Counted from the stretch's first letter, positions 8,085 to 16,120 are shown. The stretch: 64,000 bases of DNA from Flavobacterium sp. Root186 (GCF_001428525.1 NZ_LMHW01000016.1:124001-188000), one strand, 5' to 3'. Translations and numbers: made by a program. The notes: generated by a model not told the origin, from the letters alone.

Positions 8085-9354
8085 ATCAAACAAGCCAGAT
8101 CCGTATCAGGCGCTTCGTTACAGAGAATTCAACGTATTTTTATTATTGCGTTTTGCAATGGTTTTTGCCTGGGCCATGCAGTTTATCGTGATAGAATGGG
8201 AAGTTTACAGTTTAACTAAAAATCCGCTTTCGCTGGGAATTATTGGTTTAATGGAAGTTATTCCAGCCGTTGGTATGGCATTGTTTGCGGGACATATTGT
8301 AGATCAAAAAGAAAAGAAAGGATTACTGGTAAAATGTATTCTGGGATTTTCGGTAATTAGTTTTGGATTGTTTTTATTGACCTGGCCAAAAGTTGTTGGC
8401 GATTGGTCCCCAACTGTTATTTTATACTCCATTTATACTTTAGTTTTTTTAGGCGGATTAGTTAGAGCTTTTTTGGGTCCAACTATTTTCTCTCTATTAT
8501 CACTTATTATTCCTAAAAAAGCATATCCAAATGCTGCGACCTGGAGTAGTTCGGTTTGGCAGATCGGAGCTGTGATGGGCCCTGCACTGGCTGGATTCTC
8601 CATTAACTGGATTGGCGTGCACTGGTCAATGTGTCTGGTTTTCGGGTTCTCTCTTCTTTCATTAGTTGCTTTATCACAGATTAGTACAAAACCAATCGTA
8701 AATCCAAAGATTGGAGAATCGATAAAAGACAGTCTTACAGAAGGTTTAACTTTTGTATTTAAAAATCAAATTGTTTTAGGTGCTTTATCACTTGACATGA
8801 TTGCTGTACTTTTTGGAGGCGCAGTAGCATTATTGCCTGTTTTTGCGCAGGATATCTTAAAAGTGGGTGCTGAAGGTTTCGGAATATTAAGAGCTGCTCC
8901 TGCGGTGGGAGCTTTCATTACGATGCTTGTTTCTGCGTATGTGCCTTTATATAAAAATGCAGGAAAGAAACTTTTAGCTGCCATATTTGTTTTTGGGTTA
9001 TCTATCATCTTATTTGGTCTTTCTACGTCATTCTGGCTTTCTGTTTTTGCTTTATTTTTGAGCGGACTTGCCGATGGAATTTCTGTAGTGATTCGCCAAA
9101 CCATTTTACAGCTTAAAACTCCCGATCATATGCGCGGACGTGTTGGTGCTGTAAATTCTATTTTTGTTGGATCTTCTAATGAATTAGGTGCTTTTGAAAG
9201 TGGCGCAACTGCTAAATTAATGGGAACTGTTACTTCGGTTGTTTTTGGAGGGAGCATTACACTTTTGACCGTTATCGTAACAGCGTTAAAATCACCGACC
9301 TTTAGAAATTTAGATCTTAATAAAGATATGGAAGATCATCAGAAATCAGAATAA
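8074..9354 (+). CDS. MFS transporter, EntS-like
   Basis: 426 residues with about 12 hydrophobic segments, a major facilitator superfamily exporter of the inner membrane. The stretch DHMRGRVGAVNSIFVGSSNELG (about 350-371) resembles the siderophore exporter EntS and related drug/siderophore MFS proteins, but no siderophore genes are nearby, so the substrate is unknown. The start codon lies inside recJ (11-base overlap), and the TAA stop shares its last A with the ATG of the following hydrolase. Confidence 0.9.
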   Translation: MTTKSNKPDPYQALRYREFNVFLLLRFAMVFAWAMQFIVIEWEVYSLTKNPLSLGIIGLMEVIPAVGMALFAGHIVDQKEKKGLLVKCILGFSVISFGLFLLTWPKVVGDWSPTVILYSIYTLVFLGGLVRAFLGPTIFSLLSLIIPKKAYPNAATWSSSVWQIGAVMGPALAGFSINWIGVHWSMCLVFGFSLLSLVALSQISTKPIVNPKIGESIKDSLTEGLTFVFKNQIVLGALSLDMIAVLFGGAVALLPVFAQDILKVGAEGFGILRAAPAVGAFITMLVSAYVPLYKNAGKKLLAAIFVFGLSIILFGLSTSFWLSVFALFLSGLADGISVVIRQTILQLKTPDHMRGRVGAVNSIFVGSSNELGAFESGATAKLMGTVTSVVFGGSITLLTVIVTALKSPTFRNLDLNKDMEDHQKSE

Positions 9355-10235
9355 TGAGAACACTTCTTCTTGTTTTCGTTTTAACAATCTCCTTTTACGC
9401 AAACGGTCAAAATCTCTATATCAAAACATACGGAAACGAAAAGAATAAACCTTTAATCTTCATACACGGCGGCCCAAGCGGCAACGCAACTTTATTTGAA
9501 GGGACAACAGCTCAAAATCTTGCTGATCAAGGTTTTTATGTAATTGCATACGATCGAAGAGGTGAAGGAAGATCTGCAGATCCTGATGCGAAATTTACTT
9601 ATGAAGAAGCTTTTCAGGATTTAAATTTAATCTATAAAAAATATCATTTAAAAAAGGCAGTCTTACTTAGTCATAGTTTTGGCGGTTTGGTTGCTACACT
9701 TTATACTAATAAATATCCTCAGAATGTTAAGGCTTTGGTTTTAGCCGGAGCCTTGTTTTCGCAACAGGAAACTTACGATCATATTTTAAATACGTTGAAG
9801 AAAAAATACAGCACTGATTCTGAACAATTAAAGAAAATAAGTACTGTAGAAAATTTAAACAAAAATTCAGCCGAATATCGAAAAGGCTGTTTTGATCTTG
9901 CAAGTGAAAATGACTTTTTTAAAATGCCAAACCCAACTGCAGCATCTAAAAAATTATATGCCGATTATGAAGCTGGAGAATTTTTTAAAACCAACATTAG
10001 GAACAAAAATGCGCCTTTGCTTTTTTATCAAAACGAAAAACAAAATAACATCGACAGCAGGCCTTTTTTAAAGAAAATTAAAGCCAAAGGAGTTCCAATT
10101 TTTGCCATTTACGGAAAAGAAGACGGCATTTTCTCATCAGCGCAAATTGCTTCACTTAAAGAGATTGTAGGGGAAAATCATTTTGTTTTCTTAGACAACT
10201 GCTCTCATTATTTATTTGTAGATCAGCAAAAATAA
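9354..10235 (+). CDS. Exported alpha/beta hydrolase
   Basis: 293 residues. A signal peptide (MRTLLLVFVLTISFYANGQ) leads into an alpha/beta hydrolase fold. HGGPSGN forms the oxyanion region (residues about 39-45), SHSFGG holds the nucleophile serine (about 105-110), YGKEDG holds the acid and NCSHY holds the histidine near the end. The HGGP motif recalls proline iminopeptidases, but the substrate cannot be fixed. Its start overlaps the MFS stop (TAATG), so it probably belongs to the recJ-MFS operon. Confidence 0.88.
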   Translation: MRTLLLVFVLTISFYANGQNLYIKTYGNEKNKPLIFIHGGPSGNATLFEGTTAQNLADQGFYVIAYDRRGEGRSADPDAKFTYEEAFQDLNLIYKKYHLKKAVLLSHSFGGLVATLYTNKYPQNVKALVLAGALFSQQETYDHILNTLKKKYSTDSEQLKKISTVENLNKNSAEYRKGCFDLASENDFFKMPNPTAASKKLYADYEAGEFFKTNIRNKNAPLLFYQNEKQNNIDSRPFLKKIKAKGVPIFAIYGKEDGIFSSAQIASLKEIVGENHFVFLDNCSHYLFVDQQK

Positions 10236-10317
10236 ATTTCTTTCAAATGTTAAAAATTGGATAAAGTAACATTCCGTTTTAATCTTATTTCATTTCTTTA
10301 TTTAAAAAACTAAGCAA

Positions 10318-11181
10318 ATGAAATATACCACTACTCTACTTTTTGTGTTTTTATCTTTTGGAATTTACGCGCAGGAAAACAACATTTCCGGTGAAATTAA
10401 AAATTCTCAAAATGGCCTTAATTTAGAATATGTAAATATCGGAATTGCAAACAGAAATGTCGGTACAGTTTCGAATGCAAAAGGAAATTTCACTTTAAAG
10501 CTTAATGAAAAAGTTAGCTTAAACGATACAATTGTTTTTTCTCACATTGGTTTTGAACCAAAAAAAGTACTTGTCAGTCAACTAAAATCGAGCCATAATA
10601 TTGTTGCAATGATACCATCTGAAAACATTTTAAAAGAGGTTGTGGTATCTTTCAAAAAGCCTAAATCAAAACAATTTGGAAGAAGCACAAAAGGTCTCTC
10701 ACTTATGCATTCTAATTTCTTCTATGCTTTTGACAAAACTGTTGATGATTATTTAAGTCGCGAAAGAGGAATGGAATTTCGAATTAAAAAAGATTGCAAA
10801 GTGAATGACTTTAATTTCAACATTACTTCAAATGATTTTAAATCGGTTAAATTCAGACTTAATTTCTATAAAGTTGAAAATGATCTGCCTTCAAAAATCT
10901 TAATTGAAAAAGATATCATTTTTGAGGTAAAAGATAACAAACTCGGATTGTTTACAGTTGATTTAAAACCCTACGATATTTATCTCGATAAAGAAATGGG
11001 AGATATTGCGGTTACCATTCAATGGATCGAAAGCATTAAAACCGATGAAAAAAGTAGATTTTTTTCTATCTCTACAGCCGTATCCGTTACCGAAAATAGT
11101 TTTTATAGAGAAAGAAACATGAGCAGCTGGTCTAAAACCGGTCAGAATTTGACTTTTTACCTCAACACAATGTGTCAATAA
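10318..11181 (+). CDS. Exported protein with carboxypeptidase-regulatory-like domain
   Basis: 287 residues. After a signal peptide (MKYTTTLLFVFLSFGIYAQ) there is a CarboxypepD_reg-like beta domain (residues about 22-105: ISGEIKNSQNGLNLEYVNIGI ... GNFTLKL ... FSHIGFEPKKV), common at the front of Bacteroidota outer-membrane proteins. The rest (about 110-287) is a beta-rich domain of unknown function. There is no TonB barrel, so this is a free-standing periplasmic or surface protein. Confidence 0.85.
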   Translation: MKYTTTLLFVFLSFGIYAQENNISGEIKNSQNGLNLEYVNIGIANRNVGTVSNAKGNFTLKLNEKVSLNDTIVFSHIGFEPKKVLVSQLKSSHNIVAMIPSENILKEVVVSFKKPKSKQFGRSTKGLSLMHSNFFYAFDKTVDDYLSRERGMEFRIKKDCKVNDFNFNITSNDFKSVKFRLNFYKVENDLPSKILIEKDIIFEVKDNKLGLFTVDLKPYDIYLDKEMGDIAVTIQWIESIKTDEKSRFFSISTAVSVTENSFYRERNMSSWSKTGQNLTFYLNTMCQ

Positions 11182-11232
11182 TTTTTTATCATTTTTATGA
11201 TTTTTTTATTTAGAATTAATATAAATAATATT

Positions 11233-11240
11233 TATATTTG
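11233..11240 (+). promoter_or_regulatory. Candidate -7 box (TATATTTG)
   Basis: TATATTTG fits the Bacteroidota -7 consensus TAnnTTTG exactly and lies 20 bases before the ATG at 11261. I see no clear -33 TTG at the usual spacing, so this is a single-box prediction. Confidence 0.4.
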
Positions 11241-11260
11241 TTCAAATAAAAGGATTTACG

Positions 11261-11617
11261 ATGAGAGAAATAGAACAGATATATCATAACAATTTTGGAA
11301 TAGCCTTTTACTGGAAACAAAATAACCAAACCATTCTTGACAAAGTACAATTGGTTTTTAAAGAAACAGGCTTTTATTTTAGTGTATCCGAATTGAATCA
11401 GTTTTGCGATTTAATCGAGGACAGTATGATGGAAAATGCTTGCTGTGAAGCTTGCGAAATGAAATATTCCTGCCATAAATTTTTATTGAAAACGCCCTGC
11501 AATTCAATAGACCTTGCCGTTTCTATGACTGAATTAAAATCAATTAAAGATTTGGTTGAAGGTTCCTTATTCAAAATCGAACTAGATGAATATGTTTACG
11601 GAGCCGGCCTAAACTAA
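11261..11617 (+). CDS. Cys-rich small protein of unknown function
   Basis: 118 residues, no signal peptide. It contains a cysteine cluster CCEACEMKYSC (about 64-74) and one later Cys (TPCNS), which could hold a metal. The N-terminal part (FGIAFYWKQNNQTILDKVQLVF) looks like beta strands. It may be a DUF6686-like protein, but I recall that family only loosely. A candidate -7 box stands directly upstream and the gene appears monocistronic. Confidence 0.75.
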   Translation: MREIEQIYHNNFGIAFYWKQNNQTILDKVQLVFKETGFYFSVSELNQFCDLIEDSMMENACCEACEMKYSCHKFLLKTPCNSIDLAVSMTELKSIKDLVEGSLFKIELDEYVYGAGLN

Positions 11618-11699
11618 AAACATTCTAAATATTTTAACAACATTTTTTCATTATTGAAATATATTTTGATTGTATTCAAAATAAAGTATATTTACAACA

Positions 11700-12911
11700 A
11701 TGAAAAAAATTGGCATTCTTTTTACCCTTGTTGTTTTATCAGTTTTCTTTACCAGCTGCAGCAACAAATCTGATGAATATATTGATCCGCGCGGAACTGA
11801 CTATGCCGGCTCTGAAAGCTGTATTCAATGTCATCAGGTTCAATACAACATGGCGTTGCAGAGTTCACACTTTAAAGCTACTGCTCCCGCAATTTCAGAA
11901 AATGTTTTAGGCGATTTTGACGAAGGCAACCATATTTTTATTTATGACAAAAACACCAAATTAGTCATGGAAAAACGCAACGATAGTCTTTATCAGGTTT
12001 TATATAAAAACGGAAAAGAAGTAGAAGCGCATCGATTTGAAATTGTTTTTGGGGTTAAACATGCACAGACATCTGTTTACTGGCGTCATAATAACACTTA
12101 CGAATTACCCGTTTCGTATTACAATTCTATCCATAATTGGGCTACAAGTCCGGGATTCCCTGCAGACAAACCATATTTTGACCGAATGGTGGTTAAGGAT
12201 TGTTATGCGTGCCACGCTTCCAATGCCAGCAGCAGAAGTGTAAATCAAAGTTCTGAAGACCGCAATTTTCTATCTATGGATGTTGAAGATATTATCGATA
12301 AAAGAACCATTGTTTACGGAATTGATTGCGAACGCTGTCACGGCCCTGCAAAAAAACATGTTGATTTTCATTTAAAAAATCCGAATGTAAAAACAGCAAA
12401 TAGCATTACCCGTTTTAAAGCTTTAAACAGACAGCAAAAACTGGATGCCTGTGCACTTTGTCATGCCGGAAATGACGGTATGAAAATGAAATCGCGTTTT
12501 GAATTTAAACCGGGAGATAATTTATCTGATTTTTACAGAAATACCAGAAGCATAACTGATACTGCTCAATTTGATGTTCACGGGAATCAGTTTCGTTTAA
12601 TGGCACAAAGCAAGTGTTTTATAAACAGCGACAAAATGGATTGTATTACGTGTCATAATCCGCATGAAAATGCTTCGAAAAACATGGCCTCATATTCTAA
12701 AATTTGCATGAGCTGCCATCAAGGTTTAAAACACAATGAAAAAACACTGAAAATAATGCCTGAGAAATTGTTGGCCGATAATTGTGTAGAATGTCATATG
12801 CCGAAAAAATCGTCGAATGCGATTAGTTTTCAGCTTTCAAACAGCAAACAGCTTTCGAATTATATTCTAAGAACACACAAAATTGGAATTTATCCGGCGA
12901 ATAAAAAGTAG
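11700..12911 (+). CDS. Seven-haem cytochrome c lipoprotein
   Basis: 403 residues. The N-terminus is a lipoprotein signal (MKKIGILFTLVVLSVFFTSC, cysteine at 20). Seven CxxCH haem-binding motifs are visible: CIQCH, CYACH, CERCH, CALCH, CITCH, CMSCH and CVECH. It is therefore a periplasmic or outer-membrane multihaem c-type cytochrome for electron transfer. Haem order and spacing recall cytochrome c554-like proteins, but no oxidoreductase partner is adjacent. It ends directly against lpxH, which runs in the opposite direction. Confidence 0.93.
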   Translation: MKKIGILFTLVVLSVFFTSCSNKSDEYIDPRGTDYAGSESCIQCHQVQYNMALQSSHFKATAPAISENVLGDFDEGNHIFIYDKNTKLVMEKRNDSLYQVLYKNGKEVEAHRFEIVFGVKHAQTSVYWRHNNTYELPVSYYNSIHNWATSPGFPADKPYFDRMVVKDCYACHASNASSRSVNQSSEDRNFLSMDVEDIIDKRTIVYGIDCERCHGPAKKHVDFHLKNPNVKTANSITRFKALNRQQKLDACALCHAGNDGMKMKSRFEFKPGDNLSDFYRNTRSITDTAQFDVHGNQFRLMAQSKCFINSDKMDCITCHNPHENASKNMASYSKICMSCHQGLKHNEKTLKIMPEKLLADNCVECHMPKKSSNAISFQLSNSKQLSNYILRTHKIGIYPANKK

Positions 12912-13655
12912 TTACGATTCGAATTTTTGAAGCTCGAAAGTTTCGCCATCAAAAACACCGTAAGTAAAATACCCAATCCAGTCACCCAGATTTACGTAGT
13001 TTGAATCCTCACCTACCGAAATTATCATAGGTAAATGACGATGGCCGAAAATGAAATAATTGTAATGTTTGGTTTCTAATTTACGCTTTGCGTACAAAAC
13101 CAGCCATTCGTTTTCTTCTCCCAAAAATTTTACATCTTCATCTCCGGAAATCAGTTTGTTTTTTACTGATAAATATTGGGCTAAACTTACGCCAACGTCT
13201 GGATGAAGCCAGCGAAACAGCCATTTTGAAAACGGATTTGTAAATACCTTTTTCATTCTTTTATAACCTTTATCGCCAGGTCCTTTTCCGTCACCGTGGC
13301 CAATTAAAAAAGTTTTTCCGTTAAAAGTAAATTCTTTATTGTCGTGATAAACTGGAATATTTAATTCAGTTTGAAAATAATCATTCATCCATAAATCATG
13401 ATTTCCAACGAAAAAATAAATCGGAATGCCGCTGTCGCGAATTTCAGCCAGTTTTCCTAAAACACGTACAAAGCCTTTTGGAACAACTGTTTTGTATTCG
13501 AACCAAAAATCAAATAAATCACCTAATAAAAAAATAGCTTCGGCATCTTCTTTTACTTTATCAAGCCAAGCCACAAATTTTTGCTCGCGCGGCAGGCTCA
13601 ACTCAGGAGTTGGCGCACCAAAATGTTGATCTGAAGCAAAATATATTTTTTTCAT
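12912..13655 (-). CDS. lpxH: UDP-2,3-diacylglucosamine diphosphatase (LpxH-type)
   Basis: Hydrolyses UDP-2,3-diacylglucosamine to lipid X in lipid A synthesis. The 247-residue product has the metallophosphoesterase motifs in order: SDQHFG (residues about 8-13), GDLFDFWFEY (about 45-54), GNHDLW, GHGDGKG and FGHRHLP. The FWFEY stretch is typical of LpxH/LpxH2 enzymes. The length is as expected. Its stop abuts the stop of the cytochrome gene. Confidence 0.93.
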   Translation of the reverse strand: MKKIYFASDQHFGAPTPELSLPREQKFVAWLDKVKEDAEAIFLLGDLFDFWFEYKTVVPKGFVRVLGKLAEIRDSGIPIYFFVGNHDLWMNDYFQTELNIPVYHDNKEFTFNGKTFLIGHGDGKGPGDKGYKRMKKVFTNPFSKWLFRWLHPDVGVSLAQYLSVKNKLISGDEDVKFLGEENEWLVLYAKRKLETKHYNYFIFGHRHLPMIISVGEDSNYVNLGDWIGYFTYGVFDGETFELQKFES

Positions 13656-13706
13656 TTAGATTATTAGATAGTTAGAGTCTTAGACTTCTTAGATTATAAT
13701 TTAGAA

Positions 13707-13740
13707 ACTTTTGACTTTTGACTTTTGACTTTTGACTTTT
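13707..13740. repeat. ACTTTTG heptamer array
   Basis: Almost five perfect tandem copies of the 7-base unit ACTTTTG run up to the stop codon of queD. Looser TTAGA-type units precede them (13658-13700). This resembles the heptamer arrays at 238-375, 32964-32993 and 63826-63845. Confidence 0.85.
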
Positions 13741-14193
13741 TTACAAATTATCACTTGCATACCATTCTGCAAATGAAGATTCTGTTTCCTGAAGTTTAAG
13801 TGAAAAAAGAGAAATTCCAGATGGAAGTCTTGCGATAATTCTTTCTGCAAAATCAACTACCATGTTTTCACTTGTTGGCTGATAATCAACCAAGATTACA
13901 TGATGTCCACGATTTTTTAATTCATTTGCTAATTCGACATGCGGCGTTGTTTGGTTAAATACAGTTGCATGATCGAATTGATCGACGATTTCTTCTTTTA
14001 CAATTTTCTTTAGGTCAGAAAAATCAATCACCATTCCGAATTTCACATTAGACCTGTCAGTAATTGGCGAGCCAATAACGGTTACCGACAATTTATAACT
14101 GTGCCCGTGAACGTTCTTGCATTTTCCGTCGTAACCGTACAGTGCATGCCCGGTTTCGAAACTAAATTGTTTTGTAATTCTGATATTACTCAT
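13741..14193 (-). CDS. queD: 6-carboxy-5,6,7,8-tetrahydropterin synthase
   Basis: Converts 7,8-dihydroneopterin triphosphate to carboxytetrahydropterin in queuosine synthesis. The 150-residue product has zinc-binding histidines in FETGHAL and HGHSY, the cysteine in GKCKNVHGH, MVIDFSDLK, and the C-terminal PTSENMVVDFAERI / LQETESS segments of the QueD/PTPS family. The related 6-pyruvoyl-tetrahydropterin synthase cannot be fully excluded. No other queuosine gene is in the window and no preQ1 aptamer was seen upstream. Confidence 0.93.
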   Translation of the reverse strand: MSNIRITKQFSFETGHALYGYDGKCKNVHGHSYKLSVTVIGSPITDRSNVKFGMVIDFSDLKKIVKEEIVDQFDHATVFNQTTPHVELANELKNRGHHVILVDYQPTSENMVVDFAERIIARLPSGISLFSLKLQETESSFAEWYASDNL

Positions 14194-14225
14194 CGATTTT
14201 TAATTTAAGGTTGCAAATTTACAAA

Positions 14226-14402
14226 TTAATAACCGTTTTTGTCTCTTTTTTTGGCTCTGATATACATCCAGTAAGCAATTCCTATCAAAAACAGGAACGG
14301 AATAAAAGATCCAATCAAAACTCCAATTTGATAACCACTGTCTGGAGCGTTTTTAATTTTCTCTGCAACATCGACATTTTGAAATAATGAAATCAGTTTC
14401 AT
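14226..14402 (-). CDS. Small single-span membrane protein
   Basis: An open frame of 58 residues (MKLISLFQNVDVAEKI ... KKRDKNGY) with one transmembrane segment (YQIGVLIGSFIPFLFLIGIAYWMYI, about 25-49) and a basic cytoplasmic tail. It fills the gap between queD and the enoyl-CoA hydratase gene on the same strand. No family was recognised. The amphipathic start, clean membrane span and positive-inside tail suggest a real gene. Confidence 0.65.
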   Translation of the reverse strand: MKLISLFQNVDVAEKIKNAPDSGYQIGVLIGSFIPFLFLIGIAYWMYIRAKKRDKNGY

Positions 14403-14432
14403 TTTAAGATTGTTCTAATTGTTATTTTTATT

Positions 14433-14488
14433 TTGCCACAGATTTCACAGATTAAATGGATTTAAATAATCTTATGAATCTGTGGCAA
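14433..14488. repeat. TTGCCACAGATT palindrome
   Basis: Perfect 12-base arms TTGCCACAGATT (14433-14444) and AATCTGTGGCAA (14477-14488) surround internal CACAGATTAAA and TTTAAATAATCTT stretches. It is the same family as the outer arms of the nested palindrome at 53083-53257. It may end the transcript of the hydratase gene next to it. Confidence 0.8.
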
Positions 14489-14492
14489 AAAT

Positions 14493-15257
14493 TTACTTTT
14501 TAAATTGTCTCAACGCATTTCTGCTAAAATCAGACAAAACCAATTTTCCTGTAATTGAAGCTCGTTCAATTAGTATCGATTCCCATTGTTCTGTTCCTTC
14601 CCAAATAATCTTTTTCATTTCCTGAAGTGCTTCCGGATTATAGGAACTTAATTTTTGGGCAAAATTCTGAACATCGTTATCCAAATTTTCTGAATTGGAT
14701 AAAACAGAATAAAGTCCTTTTTGAAAAGCCCAGTCTGCCGATTTCCATTCGTGCGCCGCCAGAGTCATTTCGGCCATTGCGGTTTTTCCTATTTTACGAG
14801 AAACAGCCGGTTCGATTACAAAAGGTCCAATTCCGATTGCTAACTCAGACAATTTCACATCACTTTCCGGAGCTGCAAAAACATAATCGCAGGTTGCAAT
14901 AATTCCCACTCCTCCGCCAACAGCTTTTCCCTGAACGCGGCCAATAATCAATTTATTGCAATTGCGCATTGCATTTAGCAAATGTGCAAAACCAGAAAAA
15001 AATTCTGTACCCTGCTCTTCATTTTCGACTTGCAAAAGTTCATCAAACGATGCGCCGGAACAAAAAGCTTTTGCGCCCTGACTTTTTAAAATGATAACCG
15101 AAACATTCTCGTTTCGGCTCAATTCATTAATTTCTGTTGTTAATTGATCTAGTAATGCACGCGGAAAAGAATTACTTGCAGGATGCCCAAATTGTACTGT
15201 GGCAATTGTATCTTGAAAAGAAGTCTCTAAAGATCCTTTTGTGTTTTCTGAACTCAT
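14493..15257 (-). CDS. Enoyl-CoA hydratase/isomerase family protein
   Basis: 254 residues of the crotonase fold. The oxyanion-hole segments KAFCSGASFDELL (about 63-75) and GKAVGGGVGIIATCDYVFA (about 108-126) are clear, followed by VKLSELAIGIGP. Such enzymes act on acyl-CoA thioesters in fatty-acid or amino-acid breakdown, and the exact substrate cannot be fixed. No beta-oxidation gene is adjacent. Upstream lies the tRNA-Ala/GIY-YIG locus on the other strand. Confidence 0.9.
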   Translation of the reverse strand: MSSENTKGSLETSFQDTIATVQFGHPASNSFPRALLDQLTTEINELSRNENVSVIILKSQGAKAFCSGASFDELLQVENEEQGTEFFSGFAHLLNAMRNCNKLIIGRVQGKAVGGGVGIIATCDYVFAAPESDVKLSELAIGIGPFVIEPAVSRKIGKTAMAEMTLAAHEWKSADWAFQKGLYSVLSNSENLDNDVQNFAQKLSSYNPEALQEMKKIIWEGTEQWESILIERASITGKLVLSDFSRNALRQFKK

Positions 15258-15361
15258 AAAAATATTTTTAAATGTAAAGTTACGGTTTTGAAAAATATTT
15301 TGTCTGATAGGTTCCGAAATTTGTTTTTTGATAAATATTTGACTTTATTTGTTAACGCTTT

Positions 15362-15436
15362 GGGGGATTAGCTCATTTGGCTAGAGCGTCCCGATGGAAA
15401 ATCGGGATGGTGACAGTTCGAATTCGGTGTTCTTCA
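15362..15436 (+). pseudogene. Degenerate tRNA-Ala-like copy with replaced anticodon arm
   Basis: The first 27 bases are identical to the intact tRNA-Ala at 15445. Then the anticodon arm is replaced by TCCCGAT-GGAAA-ATCGGGA (15389-15407). A loop reading gives GAA but lacks the invariant U33. The T stem has at least two mismatches and the acceptor stem is wobble-rich (3' strand GTTCTTC), so a working tRNA is unlikely. It lies 8 bases before the real tRNA. Confidence 0.75.
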
Positions 15437-15444
15437 CAAAACAA

Positions 15445-15518
15445 GGGGGATTAGCTCATTTGGCTAGAGCGCTTGCCTGGCAGGCAAGAGGTGATCGGTT
15501 CGAATCCGATATTCTCCA
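15445..15518 (+). tRNA. tRNA-Ala(GGC)
   Basis: A full cloverleaf of 74 bases. The acceptor GGGGGAT pairs with ATTCTCC, the D arm is GCTC-ATTTGGCTA-GAGC, the anticodon arm is CTTGC-CTGGCAG-GCAAG giving anticodon GGC, and the T arm is ATCGG-TTCGAAT-CCGAT. The discriminator is A and CCA is not encoded. A hairpin terminator follows at 15551. Confidence 0.95.
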
Positions 15519-15550
15519 CAATTTTTTTACAATTTTATCACAACAAAAAT

Positions 15551-15577
15551 ACCCGAACAAAAACGTTCGGGTATTTT
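15551..15577 (+). terminator. Terminator after tRNA-Ala
   Basis: ACCCGAAC and GTTCGGGT pair around an AAAAAC loop, followed by ATTTTC. It separates the tRNA-Ala transcript from the GIY-YIG gene. Confidence 0.75.
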
Positions 15578-15591
15578 CATTTATAGCCATT

Positions 15592-15840
15592 ATGTTTTAT
15601 ACTTATATTCTTTATTCAGCTACTCTTAACAAATATTATATTGGTTCTTGTCAAGATATTCAGAAACGTTTGCAAGACCATTTAAATAGTCGAAGTAAAT
15701 TTACTAAGGTTGTAAAAGATTGGGAATTGAAATATTACGAAACTTTTGAAACCCGAAGTGATGCGATGAAAAGAGAGTTGCAAATAAAAAAAATGAAGAG
15801 CAGTAAATACATTGAAAGCTTAATAGAAACAAAAGGCTAG
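15592..15840 (+). CDS. GIY-YIG nuclease-domain protein
   Basis: 82 residues forming a single GIY-YIG domain. YTYILYS (3-9) and KYYIGSCQDIQKRLQDHL (14-31) hold the two Tyr motifs and the conserved Arg (26). ELKYYETFETRSDAMKRELQIKKMKSSKYIESLI carries the Glu (62) and the usual basic tail. I start at the ATG at 15592, because a longer frame upstream would run through the tRNA gene. The TAG stop lies inside a tRNA D-loop remnant (GGCTAGAG), so the gene end is fused to a broken tRNA. Relatives range from UvrC-type domains to homing nucleases. Confidence 0.88.
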   Translation: MFYTYILYSATLNKYYIGSCQDIQKRLQDHLNSRSKFTKVVKDWELKYYETFETRSDAMKRELQIKKMKSSKYIESLIETKG

Positions 15841-15890
15841 AGTATCCCGATGCATCGGGAGGGTGACCGGTTCGAATCCGGTATTCTCCA
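15835..15890 (+). pseudogene. tRNA-Ala-like 3' remnant with palindromic anticodon arm
   Basis: It starts in the D loop (GGCTAGAG), then carries the perfect palindrome TCCCGATGCATCGGGA (15845-15860) in place of the anticodon arm, an intact T arm ACCGG-TTCGAAT-CCGGT, and the acceptor 3' strand ATTCTCC-A identical to tRNA-Ala. The 5' half is missing and is replaced by the end of the GIY-YIG gene. Confidence 0.8.
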
Positions 15891-15892
15891 CG

Positions 15893-15929
15893 AAAAAACC
15901 GTATTACTTAATGGTAATACGGTTTTTTT
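15893..15929. terminator. Bidirectional terminator
   Basis: ACCGTATTAC and GTAATACGGT pair around TTAATG, flanked by A and T runs. It stands between the tRNA remnant and the minus-strand small gene at 15944, and can serve both sides. Confidence 0.8.
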
Positions 15930-15943
15930 ATTGATTTCATTAT

Positions 15944-16120
15944 CTACTTTTCGTTTGCCGAATCCTCAGCATCAACTCTGTCTTTTTCTGCTTTTTTGAA
16001 ATCATTATTCAGCAAATCGGTAAGTTTCTTTTTTTCCTTTTGATTTTTTCTAATTGTTAATACAACCAAAATAACAATCAAAACGGCTACTACTCCTATT
16101 ACAACCCAATTAATTTCCAT
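15944..16120 (-). CDS. Small membrane protein
   Basis: 58 residues: a short N-terminus (MEINW), one hydrophobic span (VVIGVVAVLIVILVVLTI, 6-23), then a highly charged helical tail (RKNQKEKKKLTDLLNNDFKKAEKD). This arrangement, with a positive-inside tail, is common among small Bacteroidota inner-membrane proteins. The function is unknown. The terminator at 15893 lies just after its stop. Confidence 0.65.
   Translation of the reverse strand: MEINWVVIGVVAVLIVILVVLTIRKNQKEKKKLTDLLNNDFKKAEKDRVDAEDSANEK

Noticed and set aside
15362..15436. Functional tRNA-Phe (GAA) reading of the degenerate copy
   Set aside because: U33 is missing, the T stem is mismatched and the acceptor stem is mostly wobble pairs.
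15394..15591. Upstream extension of the GIY-YIG frame, giving 148 residues
   Set aside because: The extra codons translate the tRNA-Ala gene and part of the degenerate copy. The domain is complete from the ATG at 15592.
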